Below are positions 11,118 to 23,350 of a stretch of DNA of 64,000 nucleotides, one piece after another. Numbering within the stretch: the stretch's first letter is position 1; each line of letters begins with the position of its first letter. Source of the DNA: Anaeramoeba flamelloides (taxonomy: Eukaryota; Metamonada; Anaeramoebidae); assembly GCA_027625915.1 (NCBI GenBank), contig JANTQA010000016.1, positions 3,105,001 to 3,169,000 of the forward strand, written 5' to 3'. A model generated the notes under the pieces. That model saw only the letters and a list, made by a program, of their open reading frames with translations, ran no database searches and was not told the DNA's origin. The position numbers and the translations under genes are program-made.

Positions 11118-11370
11118 GCTCATCAGGCAGCCAATTAAAGCAATTTAGATCTTTTTGTTTTTTGAAATTGTCCAATTTTTGATCACTATCAGAGCAACCA
11201 CTACTTGAAAACAGATCTGAGGAGTCGTTGTCAGTTGTTTGATCTTTTTGCTGATTGTTGGTTTTTTTATTTGTATTTTTTTCTTCAACCCAATTAAATT
11301 TAAATAACTCTTCAATATCCTCGGTTGTAATACAGGGGTTGTTTTTTAAATGATAAATGTTGTGAGTCAT
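11118..11370 (-). CDS. Possible first exon of a small hypothetical gene
   Basis: From ATG at 11370 the frame encodes about 84 residues of mixed composition (THNIYHLKNNPCITTEDIEE, then Asn/Ser/Asp-rich, then CFNWLPDE). This is more protein-like than other short frames nearby. Immediately after LPDE the DNA reads GC|GTAAGA, a good donor site (GT at 11117-11116), followed by a T-rich tract, so an intron probably begins there. Unspliced, the frame would run to 11035 through a Phe-rich stretch. I do not recognise a family and could not find the next exon with confidence; a candidate is the basic segment at 10740-10870. Confidence 0.4.
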
Positions 11371-12546
11371 TATCACACAACGTGTTGCGGTGGTTGATTT
11401 TGAAAAAAATATTCAAAATTGAAAAGAAATCAAAAAATAAATTGTAATATTTGATTTCAATTCACCCAATAATTCGATTTCCTCAAAATGTGGTTTGTGT
11501 TTTTTTGAGTGTTACTAGACCTCAACAAAAAAAGTTCGAATTAATAAAATAATTATGTTGGAATTTTCATCATTCCTAACAAAACTTTGAAAACTTTATA
11601 AAATTCCATTTCTCTAAAAATTATTCCTTAAAATTAGATCTAACCCGACTCTATTCTTGTCAGCTAGAATAATATTAGAATCATTTCGAAAAAAATGAAA
11701 AAATTTTTTTTTTTTTTTTAAAAAATCGAGTTTTTAGTCTTTCCTTTTAATTTTCTTCATAAGTTTTATTAAGAGTAATAAAACATTAAAGAAATACAAG
11801 AAATCCTCTTTCTTACCCTATTTCGAAAACAATTACATCCAGTTTTTCATACAGCCTACTTTCTGAAATAGAAAACTAATTATCTCAACACATTAAAATT
11901 AGTTTTTGATTTCAGGAAGCAAAATTCATTTGTGCAACCACTTTTAGGTTCAAAAAATTTTCTGAATTCAGGAAATACACTTTTTTTTACCTATTTATAA
12001 AAGATGAAAGAAAAATGTAAAATAATCAAAAAAATGTTGAGAATATTATTTATTTATTTCCAATAAATATTGGATTTACTTGTAAAAAATTATTATTGTT
12101 TTTATAACCTCTAAAGGTTTAAATTTGATCTGAAAAAATTACTTTTAATTACTTCTGTTTTGTTGAACTTTTTGTTCAATTGGAAAAAGAAATTTACTAT
12201 TAAATTAACTTGTTTTTTTTTTTTTTGAAAATCACTTTTTACTTGTTTGTCAAGTAGAACGGGTAAGTTTGAGTTTTGTTATTTTATTACACCAAGAAGA
12301 ATTTTTTAAGAATAAAGGAAGAAAAGTGAAGGCAGATCAATCGTGTTTGTTTTAGGAATTTAAATTGGATTAAAATTTCTTCAGAAATGCCTTTTTTTCA
12401 ATTCTAAAATATCTGGTTTCATTTAGGAATTGTAGTTCGCTCAATAAGTCACTTACACTTATAATAGAAAAATACCAAACAAATATCTGGAACATAAATT
12501 TTAAATTTAGTTTTCGAAGAGAAAATATAAAGATTATCAAAAAAAT

Positions 12547-13031
12547 AATACAAGTAGAGCAGTGAAAAAAATACAGGACAAGATTTTGAATTGTGAATAT
12601 TAGTAAAATTATTGTGTAATTTCATTTATTTACAATCAAATTCCTTTTTTTAAGAATCGAACTTTTTCAATTATAACTCCCCCACTTATTAGAATGATGA
12701 TTGATGAAATCACACTTGTTCAAAACACAATTCAATAAATCAAAAAACAAGAAGAAAAAATATCATTTTCCAAACTCTAGTAAACCTCAATAAAACTCGA
12801 TTGTTTTTCAAAAAAAGTTGATCAACATATGGCTATCAAACAATTACTCGAGTATTCTAGAGACACCTTACTTTGATGGACTTTAGGTAGGTTTATTACT
12901 AATCTCATAAAAAAATTGGTTATTTATAATAAGGATTTCATTGAAATTAGACAAAAATTTTACTAAAACTCACAATTAAAAATCTTGTTAGGGATTTTTT
13001 TCATGTCCGGTATTTTTTTCCCTACTATACA
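12547..13031. mobile_element. Inverted-repeat element K, copy 3
   Basis: Arms at about 12548-12612 and 12955-13030 share GAAAAAAATAC, GGACA and an AAGATTTTTAATTGTGA-like core. The latter aligns with TTTTTAATTGGGAAC of the other K copies. No coding interior. Confidence 0.55.
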
Positions 13032-13416
13032 AAATAATAAAGTATATAAAAAAAAAGAGGTAAAATGAATGAGAAAAAACTTAGAGTTATTGGATCCAGG
13101 TGAATTTACATTTTTGGGGTTGCTATTGGGGGTTATTTAGATTCAGGTACCTTTTTCCTTATAGCACATTAAGTCATATTGATCAGGAAATATTTTATGG
13201 TGACACCATCAATTTCTTTTGTGTTTATGTTCCTCAGTAATTAGTTTGACTCTGAAGTAATGATGTTGAAGTCAAAATTTTAGATTTTTAATTGTCATTG
13301 TAGTTTTTTCATATTTTTTACTGTCATCTATGAAATTATCTTTATCATCATCAATCTTTTTTTTGGAAAGCATTGCGGGTTTTGGGATTTGTTCCTTTTT
13401 TTCGTCTACATATATA

Positions 13417-13613
13417 CAGCCAGTTCCATTTTTAAGACACAAACTTTCAACGAAATTTAAGGCACAATAAAAATCTCAAATTAAGGCACAAAATTCGGAT
13501 TCTATTAAAATAAATTGTAAAAAAAAAAATTTCCAAATTTTGTGCCTTAATTTGAAATTTTTTTGTGCCTTAAATTCCATTGAAAGTTTGTGCCTTAAAA
13601 GTGGAACTGACTG
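13417..13613. mobile_element. Palindromic TA-flanked MITE, copy 3
   Basis: A 197-bp, well-preserved copy. Left end CAGCCAGTTCCATTTTTAAG, right end CTTAAAAGTGGAACTGACTG. TA lies on both sides (13415-13416 and 13614-13615). The arms are near-perfect reverse complements around a short A-rich centre. Confidence 0.85.
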
Positions 13614-13974
13614 TATACATATTGATATCATTTGTTATCCCTATGAAGTAGTATTTCTATCTCATCTTTTTCAATATTCTCCGAGTAAGAATTCAATTTT
13701 TGTTTTTTTAAAATCTTGAGAAGAAATTTTTTGTCTATTTTTTTGGATGAATCTCACTTTACCTCCAAAAGATCATACGTTTTGAAGTCTTGTATCAATT
13801 CTATCTTTCCATTTGAAATGCCACATGGCAATTTTTTTTACTACACTACAAGAAAAATTTAAACACAAGAAATTAAAGTTAGCCAAAACTATACATTGGA
13901 TTTCAGTTATACTTCTTTTTTAAATAATTTTTACAAGTTATCATAATTTTATGTAATAAAAAAAGGATAGCTAT

Positions 13975-14540
13975 TAAACTCATGAAAATCCCAATACCCC
14001 CCTTTTCAAAAATACCGACTTTTGAAAAAAACACCTATTTTTGGGGTATTTTTTTAATGAAAAAAGTTGAAATGAATTAATTTTTGATTGAACATTAAGA
14101 TTGAAAAAAAAATAAATGTTAAAGTAATTTGCAAAAAAAAATCGGGGGTGTATATAAAAACCCAAACATGAAAAAAAAAATAAAATGATAAAAAATATTC
14201 CAAAAACAGATAAAAAAACAGATTGTCAATTAAATTTAGTGATATCTTTTGATTGAAATATTTCGTGCTATTTTAAAATTGAAAAATATATTTCTTTTTA
14301 GACTATAAAAAAAATTCTCAGAAATTATCTCTTCACTAAGTCAAATAAAAATTTCAAAAGTTTAACAATTAAAAATATAAAAAATATTACTGAAAAATTT
14401 CATTTTTTTTTCAATTCCTATTAATATCTATTAAAGTTGTAGAACTTTTTGAAAATTTTTATGTATAATAATGTTTATTATATGTGTGTATATCAAAAAT
14501 ATAAAATTTAGAGATTTTTTTTTTGAAAAAATTTTACTTG
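13975..14540 (+). repeat. Dispersed repeat E, copy 1
   Basis: About 550 bp matching 26640-27200 in the same orientation. Shared landmarks include CACTAAGTCAAATAAAAATT, TTAATATCTATTAAAGTTGT and AAAAATAAAATGATAAAAA. The short frames within it are Phe/Lys-rich and not convincing genes. The class of element is unknown. Confidence 0.65.
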
Positions 14541-15273
14541 TCTTATAGGATTATCGTTTTCTTTTTCTTTTTTTTGTTATTAATAATCTACGGATAGATA
14601 TCCTTGATATTTGTCTTGGTTAAGTTAAAAATACTGGATACAAATAAAATTTGAAGTAACCAACTGCTTCGTAAAGTTGAATATTAAAAGAATTTTACAA
14701 TTTATCGTATGCTTATACATAAATATCTTTTTTTTAAATTATCTTTCACTTTATCCAATTTTTTTTATATATCTGTTTTTAATTAATGGTCTCGTAACAC
14801 CATTACAACCATTAGAATTGAAATATATGGGAGTTTATTCAAAATTATATTATTGTTCTATTATATTCTAGATTCTCCAAAAAATTGAAAAAAAAAAAAA
14901 AACTCATACTTTGATTTTTCTAATTTCACCATTTAAAATTTCAGAGTAAATCTTCTAAAAAGAAAAATTAAATTTGGTGAAATTTATTATATTTTTTATC
15001 AAGATTAATTATTTATGTTAAGATCCAATACTAAATACTTTCCTTTATATTTCCAGATATTCTTTATCTTATATTTAATGACTATTTTAATATAATTTTC
15101 CCAACAACTGTTATCCTAACCTAAACTATTCGAGAGATCTCAAAAAAGATTTTATAATCATTTTTTTTTCAAAATTCTACTCTAAGAAATAGAATTTCTA
15201 GTTTATTCATATATTATATCTAAAATATAATTTAACCATTTGTGATTTTTTCAAAATAATTCATTTTATCGAG

Positions 15274-15312
<39 letters not shown>

Positions 15313-15516
15313 TTGATTAAACTCTTTTATTTTTTTTTCTTATTTACCTTTTAGTCAAAATTTTAGCAACTAATTTATTATTAATAAGATAATAAACCAG
15401 CTTTACATGTTATTTTACAAAAATGAGATACTTTTTTCTCGATAATTGTTTCAAACTTTCAAAAATAAAAGTTCTCAAACTTTGTTTCAGAATTATTTAA
15501 ACTAATATTGGGTTTA

Positions 15517-15712
15517 CAGCCAGTTCAACTTTTAAGGCACAAACTTTCAACGAAATTTAAGCCACAAAAAAATCTCAAATTACGGCACAAATTTTATAAT
15601 TTATTTTTTTACAATATATTTTACTAGAATCTGAATTTTGTGCCTTAATTTGGATTTTTTTTTGTGCCTTAAATTTCGTTGCAATTTTGTTCCTTAAAAG
15701 TGAAACTGACTG
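15517..15712. mobile_element. Palindromic TA-flanked MITE, copy 4
   Basis: A 196-bp copy beginning CAGCCAGTTCAACTTTTAAG and ending AAAGTGAAACTGACTG, with TA at 15515-15516 and 15713-15714. The arm words CAACGAAATTTAAG and CCTTAAATTTCGTTG are intact. Confidence 0.85.
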
Positions 15713-16082
15713 TATTTAAATTTTTTATAATAAAATTTACTCGACTTTAAATAAAAAAACTACAAAATAAAAGCCAAATTTCAAAAATAGTTGCAAAAAT
15801 TTCATCAGAAAAAAAATTGTTTAATTGTTTGTTTTTTTAGAATAATAATGTATTTTACTAAAGTCTTTAGAATAATAACAAATATAGATTAACAGCTAAA
15901 AATATAGTGGAATCATTTTATTTTTTGAAAGACAAATGAAAAAATATTAAAATAATAATAAAAAAGTTTGCCCTTGATTTTGAAATATGGTTTATATAAA
16001 AATTAAAATCTAAAAATGATTTTTTCTATTATCTCTCCCCCATCCACTCCCCTTTTTTCTCGTTTTTTTTATTTATTTTTTA

Positions 16083-16120
<38 letters not shown>

Positions 16121-17039
16121 TTTTATGGAAGTAATTTGAAGACCCAAAGTGGTTAATTAAACATAAAATATTTTTAATTATTTACAAAAATGTGTTATTA
16201 TTTTTATGTTTTAACAACTTGAAAACTTTTATTTTTAATAGGAGGTAAATTTATATTTTTTTTTTTTCAACTTTAAGCGATTATTGTATATCAAGTAGTA
16301 GCATAAGATTCAATTTTTTGTCATTAAGAGTAAATTACATTAGTACACAATTTTAAAAATGTCTCTTAAAAATCAATTAGTAAAGTAGTATGAAAACTTG
16401 ATCTTTACCAATTAAAAATGATCCATGAATTTGTAAAAAAAAACAATAATTTCAGAAAAAAATCTACATTTTTCCACAAATTTAAACACGAATTATCAAT
16501 ATTCATACTCAAAAATTGCAAAATATCTTTATTTATTTCGTGGCGAAATGTCGATTATCTACTAATAATTTTGATTTTTCTAAAAGATTAAAACAAATAA
16601 CCAATAGATTTTTTGGTCAAATTATTTCTAAAATCTTGAAAATTAAGTAATTAACAATTAGATTTATAATAAAGAAAAAAAACCAATCAGTTCTTTGGAT
16701 TTTTATATTGTTAATTAATTGGTTACTTTCTGAACTTGTAAAAATGTAAAAAAGTTACTCAATGGCGCTCTAAATATGAATTATTAAACACTAGAATATA
16801 ATTATTTTGGTTTTCTATTTTGAGATTTGGAAAAGGAATAAAAAAAAAATTTCAAAATGAAAATTTTTAAGTGAGATCATTAATTAAATAATTCAATAAT
16901 CTATTGTGCAATCATAATAAGAATAAATATTTAGAGATTTTTTGGATTCATGTTTGATTAATATCTTTTACGCCCCATTGCAACATATTTTGTTTATATA
17001 CAAATATATGGTGACGCTAATCCCTTAATTGAAAAAATA

Positions 17040-17234
17040 CAATCAGTTCCGCTTTTAAGGCACAATCTATCAACGAAATTTAAGGCACAATAAAAATTTC
17101 AAATTAAAACACAAAATTCAAATTCAAGTAAAATAAATTGTAAAAAATAAAATTACAAATGGTGTACCTTAATTTGGGATTTTTTTGTGTATTAAATTTC
17201 GTTGAAAGTTTGGGTCTTAAAGTGGAACTGACTG
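17040..17234. mobile_element. Palindromic TA-flanked MITE, copy 5
   Basis: A 195-bp copy from CAATCAGTTCCGCTTTTAAG to AAAGTGGAACTGACTG. TA is present on the left (17038-17039); the right flank reads CA, a likely point change. Confidence 0.8.
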
Positions 17235-18739
17235 CACTTTTTATTAATTTTTTTTTAGAAAACATGATATAGTTTACTTCAATTCAATAAAACCAATCAA
17301 TAAATTGTTTCATATTTTTTGAATATTAAAATTATTCCAAAATTCGATATAAGAATATTTTTGTACTTCTTTTCAATGTTTCATCTGTCAAAATGTTGAA
17401 TTTTGTAGGGATTCATTAAAAAAAAAAAAAAGTAATCTATCTTTCAGTTATTATGTTAAAAATTAAGACGTATATTTCAAAATTGAAAAATTGAATATTT
17501 ACAATTGATTCTTCAAAAAATTAATTATTAAACGTTATGGTTTTTCTGTTTTTATTTCTATCTGTAGAAATCAAAAAGCAATTGTTAAAGAATGTTTAAA
17601 ATATGATCATTTTATATTATCATCCGTCTTAAAAAAATTATAATTCATCGTTCAACAATATTTATAATCGATAATTTAAACTCTTTTCGGCTCTAAAAAA
17701 CAATAATAATTTACCCAACGACAATATACCTTAATTATCAACAAGTCTATGATGACACAAGCCTCTTCATCAAAAGAATTATTTTTTAAAAAGGATCATT
17801 TATAAAAAGGAAACAGCTATATTTGAATGTTGGAAATACACGATAACTGATTAAACCTTTAATTATCTAAATTAAATTGATTCCGAGTGAATATTGGATA
17901 TAAACCCAAGTGGGCTCGGAGTGATTTGTTAAATTGCCTGTTCGAAAAAATATAAAAATAAAAAATACACAAATATAATTAAATAATTTCTTTTTCAGTC
18001 AAAGGGGCCAAGTTTTATAGAAAAAATAATACATATTCACTGGGTTTAATTCATAATTCTTCTCAAAATACTTTTTCAATTTTTAGATCAAAATCATTTT
18101 TTCTCATTTCCAAAAATTTATTTTTTCATAATTTAGTATTTTTTTTTTTTGCTTATCTTTTTTAGAATCCAAAAACTCAATTCCACAAAAAAAAATCCTT
18201 TGAAACAGCAAATTAACTTTAATAAAACACAGGCTTTGTAATTTTATTTTTTCAATAAATACTTTTATTATATAATCTTATTGTCAAAATTTGTTTTTTT
18301 CCGAAAGAAATAGAGAAATTTTACATGAGACATTCGAATGAAAGTGTACCCAAAAATTTTTTTAACCTTCTATTTTATCCAAAATTAAAAGTTTCAGATA
18401 TTTCGTTTTTAAATCTCAACTCTAATCAGAAGTTTAATATTTCTCGGATTTCTAAACAATCCTATGTTGGTAGGTTCTTAAAAAAATTGAATTTTTCATT
18501 TTTTACTGGGGCTACTTTGAGTGAAATGGGGTTTCTATTTTTTCTCTATTAGAATCTCTTTGATTTTATAACAATTTTTTTTAAGAATGTCTAGGTATTA
18601 TAGATTTTTGATTTATGTGAATTGAAAAATTACCTTTACCTGTAAAAATCATTTTTCTAAAAAAAAACAAGAGTATTCAAAATAAACTAGATTCCAAAAA
18701 TTTGGACAAAGTTTAAACAGTGGAAAGAACATCATTACT

Positions 18740-19230
18740 GTACTTTAAATTCAAATTGGAAAGAATTTTGATTTTACAAACAATTTCATTTTTTGTCTTT
18801 TTTGTTTTGTTTTCATTTCCTTTTTTCAAGTTACGTAATCTGTTTCGTTAGATCTGGAAATTTTTTTTCAATGGTTGATAGAAGGTTAGTGTTGAGTTTC
18901 TTAAATTGGAAAATAACATACAATTGGTAGATGGTATCTTTTCATTTGATCGATCAACAATTGTTGGTGAAATTTCAACATATTTACTAATACATTTTTT
19001 GTTCCGCTCGTTTCATTATTTTGGACACACAGATTTTTATTTTTGAGTTTTATATTTTTTTCTTTTATTTGGGTTAAAACGATTACTTATTAAAACATTA
19101 ATACTGGGTAACTTAAATGTTGTTTTATTTTAGGTTTGGAAAAATACAATAAATTGGGTTTTTTTTTGCCTATTTTTGATTTTGGGTGTGTCCAAATTTT
19201 TGGAACGGGGTTTAGTTATAAAACTCTACG
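18740..19230 (+). repeat. Dispersed repeat D, copy 1
   Basis: About 490 bp similar to 30880-31430 (same orientation) and 28890-29420 (inverted). Landmarks include TTGGTAGATGGTATC, TTACTAATACATTTTTTGTT and a 3' part that is itself an inverted repeat (19005-19228) with TTTGGACACACCC-like arms. That inner part may be a separate Tc1/mariner-like MITE carried within the larger repeat. Confidence 0.55.
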
Positions 19231-19436
19231 AAAAAAAATATTAAAAAATTTGAAATACTTAAAAAACCAGTCAAAAAAAATTTTTTTTTTTATTTATAAA
19301 AGTTCAAGTTATTAATTTAATCAATGTAACAAAACATGATCAAAATTAATTAGGAATGATATTTAAAGAATATTTTCTTTAAATTAATACCATTATATTG
19401 TTTTCAGGATCAAAATCATTGTTATTTTATTAGATT

Positions 19437-19478
<42 letters not shown>

Positions 19479-20186
19479 GATTTTCATTATAATTCGAAAT
19501 GTATTATGTCACCATTTTTTGATTTATTTTCAAAAAGTAAAATTTTTTCAATTGTTTTACTTTTCATTTCAAAAAATCCCTCAAATTTTAATTTCAAATT
19601 AAGAATCTTATATCTTAATTTTTAATTAATTTAATATTCTCGAGATTTGAAATAAATTAAAAAGCTTTCTTTTCCATTGAATTTCGATTTATTATTATTT
19701 TTCATTGTTTTTCTGATTATCTTTGTTTCCAAATTTCCATTTAAATTTCATTTCATTATTTGTAAAATTGGTAAGTGCATTTTCTTTTAAATTAATATGG
19801 TATCAAATTTCTTCCAGATTTTATTATTATAATTATTTAAAGTTCTTGTGCAAAATACATATCCCCCAAATAAATCAAAATATGTTATTTTTTTTTAATT
19901 TAAAAAAAAAAAAAAAAATCAATTATTTGATAAGATTATATAAAAATTTCAAATATTTCCAAAAGAGCAAATGAAACAAATAATATATAAAATCCACGAT
20001 CATAATATTATATGATAAATTGATATGACAAATAATAAGCACATTTTATTCATATTCTAATCTTACAAATGGAAAATTTTAATCTGTTAAATTATCAGAT
20101 CAATTCATCACTTGCTACCTCTGACTGTTTTGTAAATCGGTGTTATACCACAGCATTTTAATCTTTATTGTAAACTTCATGGATCA

Positions 20187-22214
20187 TTAGTCATTGAAGT
20201 CGTCGTCTGTGCTGATCATAATTGAATTATTAAAAAATTTTTTTTTATGGCGACGATTTGGTTTTAGGATTGTTGGCACGTTGTCTTCAATAACATCGTT
20301 TAATGTTAAAGGGGAAGATGATTCAAAATATTGGGAATCTTGATCATTTTCGCTATACTCTCCAAATTCTTCTTTTAATGCCCTAATTTGCATTTCGCTC
20401 TCTGTTAATTGTTGCCTTAATTCCCAAAGTTTTCTTTTTTGATTTCTCGTTTCTCGAAGCAAAATTTTATTTTGAACATTTGGGGGGAGTGTTTCCTGAT
20501 TGAGTTCGAAATCCATTTTTTCTTTGTCCTTTGAATTGAACTGATCTTGGTGATCACCCACTTGAGAATTATTCTGATTATATTTCTCATTGTTATTGTT
20601 ATTGTTATTGTTATTGTTATTATTATTATTATTATGATTATTAAAAACGTTTTTATGTGACCATAGTTTATAATTCATTTCAATTCCTAAGAAAATTAAA
20701 ACTATTCCAAGGAAAAATGTAAAAATTGCAATATAGATCCCAATGATAGGAATCATCACAGATGGGATTGCCATCATTAAAAATGTTATGCCAATTGAAA
20801 AGAATTCCAAATCCCTTGTTTTGTATGGTCTAACAAGAATGTAAGATAATGAGAATAATACAAATACTGAAAATAATACAAATCCAATTGTCTGTTGACT
20901 AAGCGCTGGGTATCCTAAAGTAAGAAAGGAAATCCCGATTTGGAAAAGAAATTCAACAAGTATGAACCAACAACGATTTGGTTTGAAACGATTTGTTAAT
21001 ATTTGAATTAGTGATTCCGATTTTTTTTCATTTTTATCTTTTTTTTTTTCAGTTTCAGTTTGGATTTTATTTTTGTTTTTGTTTTCGATTTCGTTTTCGG
21101 TTTCTTTTTCTGAATGTGTGTCAGTAACTGTTTTTGGTTCTGGTACTTGTTCTGGTACTTTTTCTTGTCCCTGTCCTTGTTCTTGTCCTTGTTCTTGTTC
21201 TTGTCCTTGTTCTTGTTCTTGTTCTTGTTCTGATTCCTGTTCAAATTCAATCTCTTTTTGATTTTGGTTTTTATTTGTTTTTAATTCATTGGTTTCAAAA
21301 GTTTTCAATTCAATATCTTTGTTAATAGTTTCTTTATTGATTTCATTGTCTGATTCTGATCCAATACCTGAACTTGAATTTTTATTTGAATTATTATTAA
21401 GATTGTGGATTGATTTTAATTCAATCTCTGATTTTAAACTTATCTCTGAGTGTGAATATGAATATGAATTTGAATCTGAATGTGAATCTGAATCTGAATT
21501 TGAATTTGAATTTGAATCTGAATGTGATTTTGATTTTGTATTAGATTGTGAATTATTTTTCGAAAGGGAATATAAAAATATTTTTATAAATAAAATCAAA
21601 TAAATCAAACTATAAAAAATTCCTAACATTACAAAATAAATTTTCGCTTTCTTCCAATTAGCTTTAGTTATTTGGATTCTGCTATTTGTTGGGAGTTCCA
21701 TATTATTAGAAGACTCATCATATTCGAAGGATAAAAGCAATATAAATACATAAATAATTGGAAGAAAAACAAATTGTGCAAATTTGTAAAAAAAATTCTG
21801 AACCAAATAGAATTTCGAAACTACGGTTTTTTTTTTCAAACTAGTTTTCAATATCCGAATTAAATCGATAATAAAGAATAAAAGAAAGACGGCAATGGGT
21901 ATGGATGTAACGGTTTCCCAATATTCCATAAATGAAAACCAACTATTGCATTCAATTGGAAACATGTATAATAAATCTGCTATTAGCCAAGAATTAATTT
22001 TTCTTAATTTTGGTACAAATTCACCAAATTCCAGTATCGGAAGCAACATCACAATTGCAATGATTTGTAACCACTGGATTAAAATTGTTAAGAGTGAATT
22101 GCCTTTTTTAAAAAGCCAAATTGTTTTTGAATAATTATATAACTTTTGAATTTCGTTATTTGAATATTTATTATTATTATTATTCTTAGAATTATTATTA
22201 TTATTATAATTATA

Positions 22215-22250
<36 letters not shown>

Positions 22251-23228
22251 GTGATTATTTTTTTTCTTCTTGTTGTTGTTTGAATTTAATTTTGCTTTAA
22301 TTGAAGAAAAAAGATAAAGACACAGAATTAAAAATATGAGAACTATCGGCACTAAAAAAAATTTTAAAAGATGAACAAATAAAGGTCGGCATTCTGTGCA
22401 GCCGTCTCCAGCAAGAAATTTCCCTTCTTCGCATGCAGTACAATTTAACTCTGGGGAAAGCGAAAATGTGCATTGGTATGAGCCCAGGCATAACGAAGGA
22501 TCAGAGCATTTGTAACAACTTGTAGCCCCAATGGCTTGCCCTGTTTGCAGCTCAAGGGTCAAATGGCCAGATTCGCATGCCGTGCATTGGCTTGACCCCG
22601 TTGTGTTTGTGTAGTAACCAGACTCGCATGCCGTGCAGCTTGTTTGCTTTGAATTCCGGTAAGTTCCTGGTTGGCAGGAAACGCACCCGGTTGAGCCAGC
22701 CATGTCAGAAGATGATCCCAGCGGGCAGCTTTCACAGCAGTCGCTGCTATTTGATCCGACTGTCTCGGAAAAGGTCCCGATTGGGCAGGACAGGCAAAGC
22801 GCGCCCAGGGAAGCGCCAGAATTTTCATTGTATGTCCCCGCTGGGCAGTCAACACAAGAGTAATGATCGGCACCCTCGGTGGCCGAATATGTTCCAGGGG
22901 GGCATTTGAGACAAAAGTCCAGAGACGTTGTTCCCTCCAATAAGTTGTAAGTTCCCGCGGGGCATGCAAAGCATGAAGAGAGTCCCTCCGCATTCCCATA
23001 TGTGCCACTTGCGCATTCCGTGTAGTTACTCGATCCTTCCTCCGAGTACGTGCCAATCGGACACATGACGCAGTTCTCGATTCCATACGATCCGTTGTTC
23101 GGGTTATAAGTGCCAGACGGACAATTTAGACACTCGTCATCAGTGGACATATATTGGCCACTTTGACAATTGTTCTCTTCAGATAAAATTATGTTGCTTT
23201 GGTGTCCGAAAGTCATTTCGTTTCCCAA
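20187..23228 (-). CDS. Cysteine-rich (GCC2/GCC3-type) multi-pass membrane protein, N-terminus incomplete
   Basis: The open frame encodes about 1013 residues. Residues 20-280 hold about ten repeats of the form CPxGTYxxxxG...C, typical of GCC2/GCC3 (ephrin-receptor-like) domains, which are extracellular and disulfide-linked. A membrane segment follows at 284-308, then an Asn run (about 317-365), several more membrane segments, a Ser/Asp/Asn and Glu/Gln low-complexity block, a final group of membrane segments after NRCWFILVEF containing RPYKTRDLEF, and a cytoplasmic tail with a probable coiled coil (LRETRNQKRKLWELRQQLTE). The frame starts at TTG and stays open a little upstream without ATG; the first Met is residue 5 and no signal peptide is seen, so I infer a missing 5' exon. 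Such receptor-like proteins are common in free-living protists; the ligand and role are unknown. The ectodomain DNA (about 22400-23200) is much GC-richer than the membrane part. Confidence 0.8.
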
Positions 23229-23254
23229 ATCCGATTCAGTTTGAATTCTTTGTT

Positions 23255-23350
23255 GTTTGGTGTTTTTTTTTTTTTTTTTGTTTATTTTTTTGTTTATTTT
23301 TTTGTTTATTTTTTTTGTTTATTTTTTTTTTGTTTTTTTTTTATTTTTTT
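23255..23350. repeat. T-rich microsatellite
   Basis: Repeated TTTGTTTATTTTT-like units of about 12-14 bp occur just upstream of the cysteine-rich receptor gene. They probably lie in its promoter, 5' UTR or first intron. Confidence 0.7.

Larger units (their letters stand above)
11377..20186. other. Long gene-free AT-rich stretch
   Basis: No gene is recognisable in nearly 9 kb. It holds three palindromic MITE copies, a third K element, copies of repeats E and D, and several (AT)n runs (about 15275-15309, 16086-16119 and 19440-19474). A weak hairpin, CCGAG...CTCGG, at about 17882-17920 is not a tRNA. Confidence 0.5.

Noticed and set aside
17882-17945. Possible tRNA-like segment with CCGAG...CTCGG and a TGTTCGAA word
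   Set aside because: It does not form a complete cloverleaf; acceptor and anticodon arms are missing.
18325-18552. A 75-residue frame starting with ATG
   Set aside because: No recognisable motif and no composition shift from the intergenic background.
21008-21603. Several frames overlapping the receptor gene in other frames and strands
   Set aside because: They follow from the simple Ser/Asp and Glu/Gln codon repeats of the real gene.
22559-23086. A 175-residue alternative frame within the receptor ectodomain
   Set aside because: It is a shadow of the GC-rich cysteine-repeat region; the main frame has the clear GCC2/GCC3 pattern.
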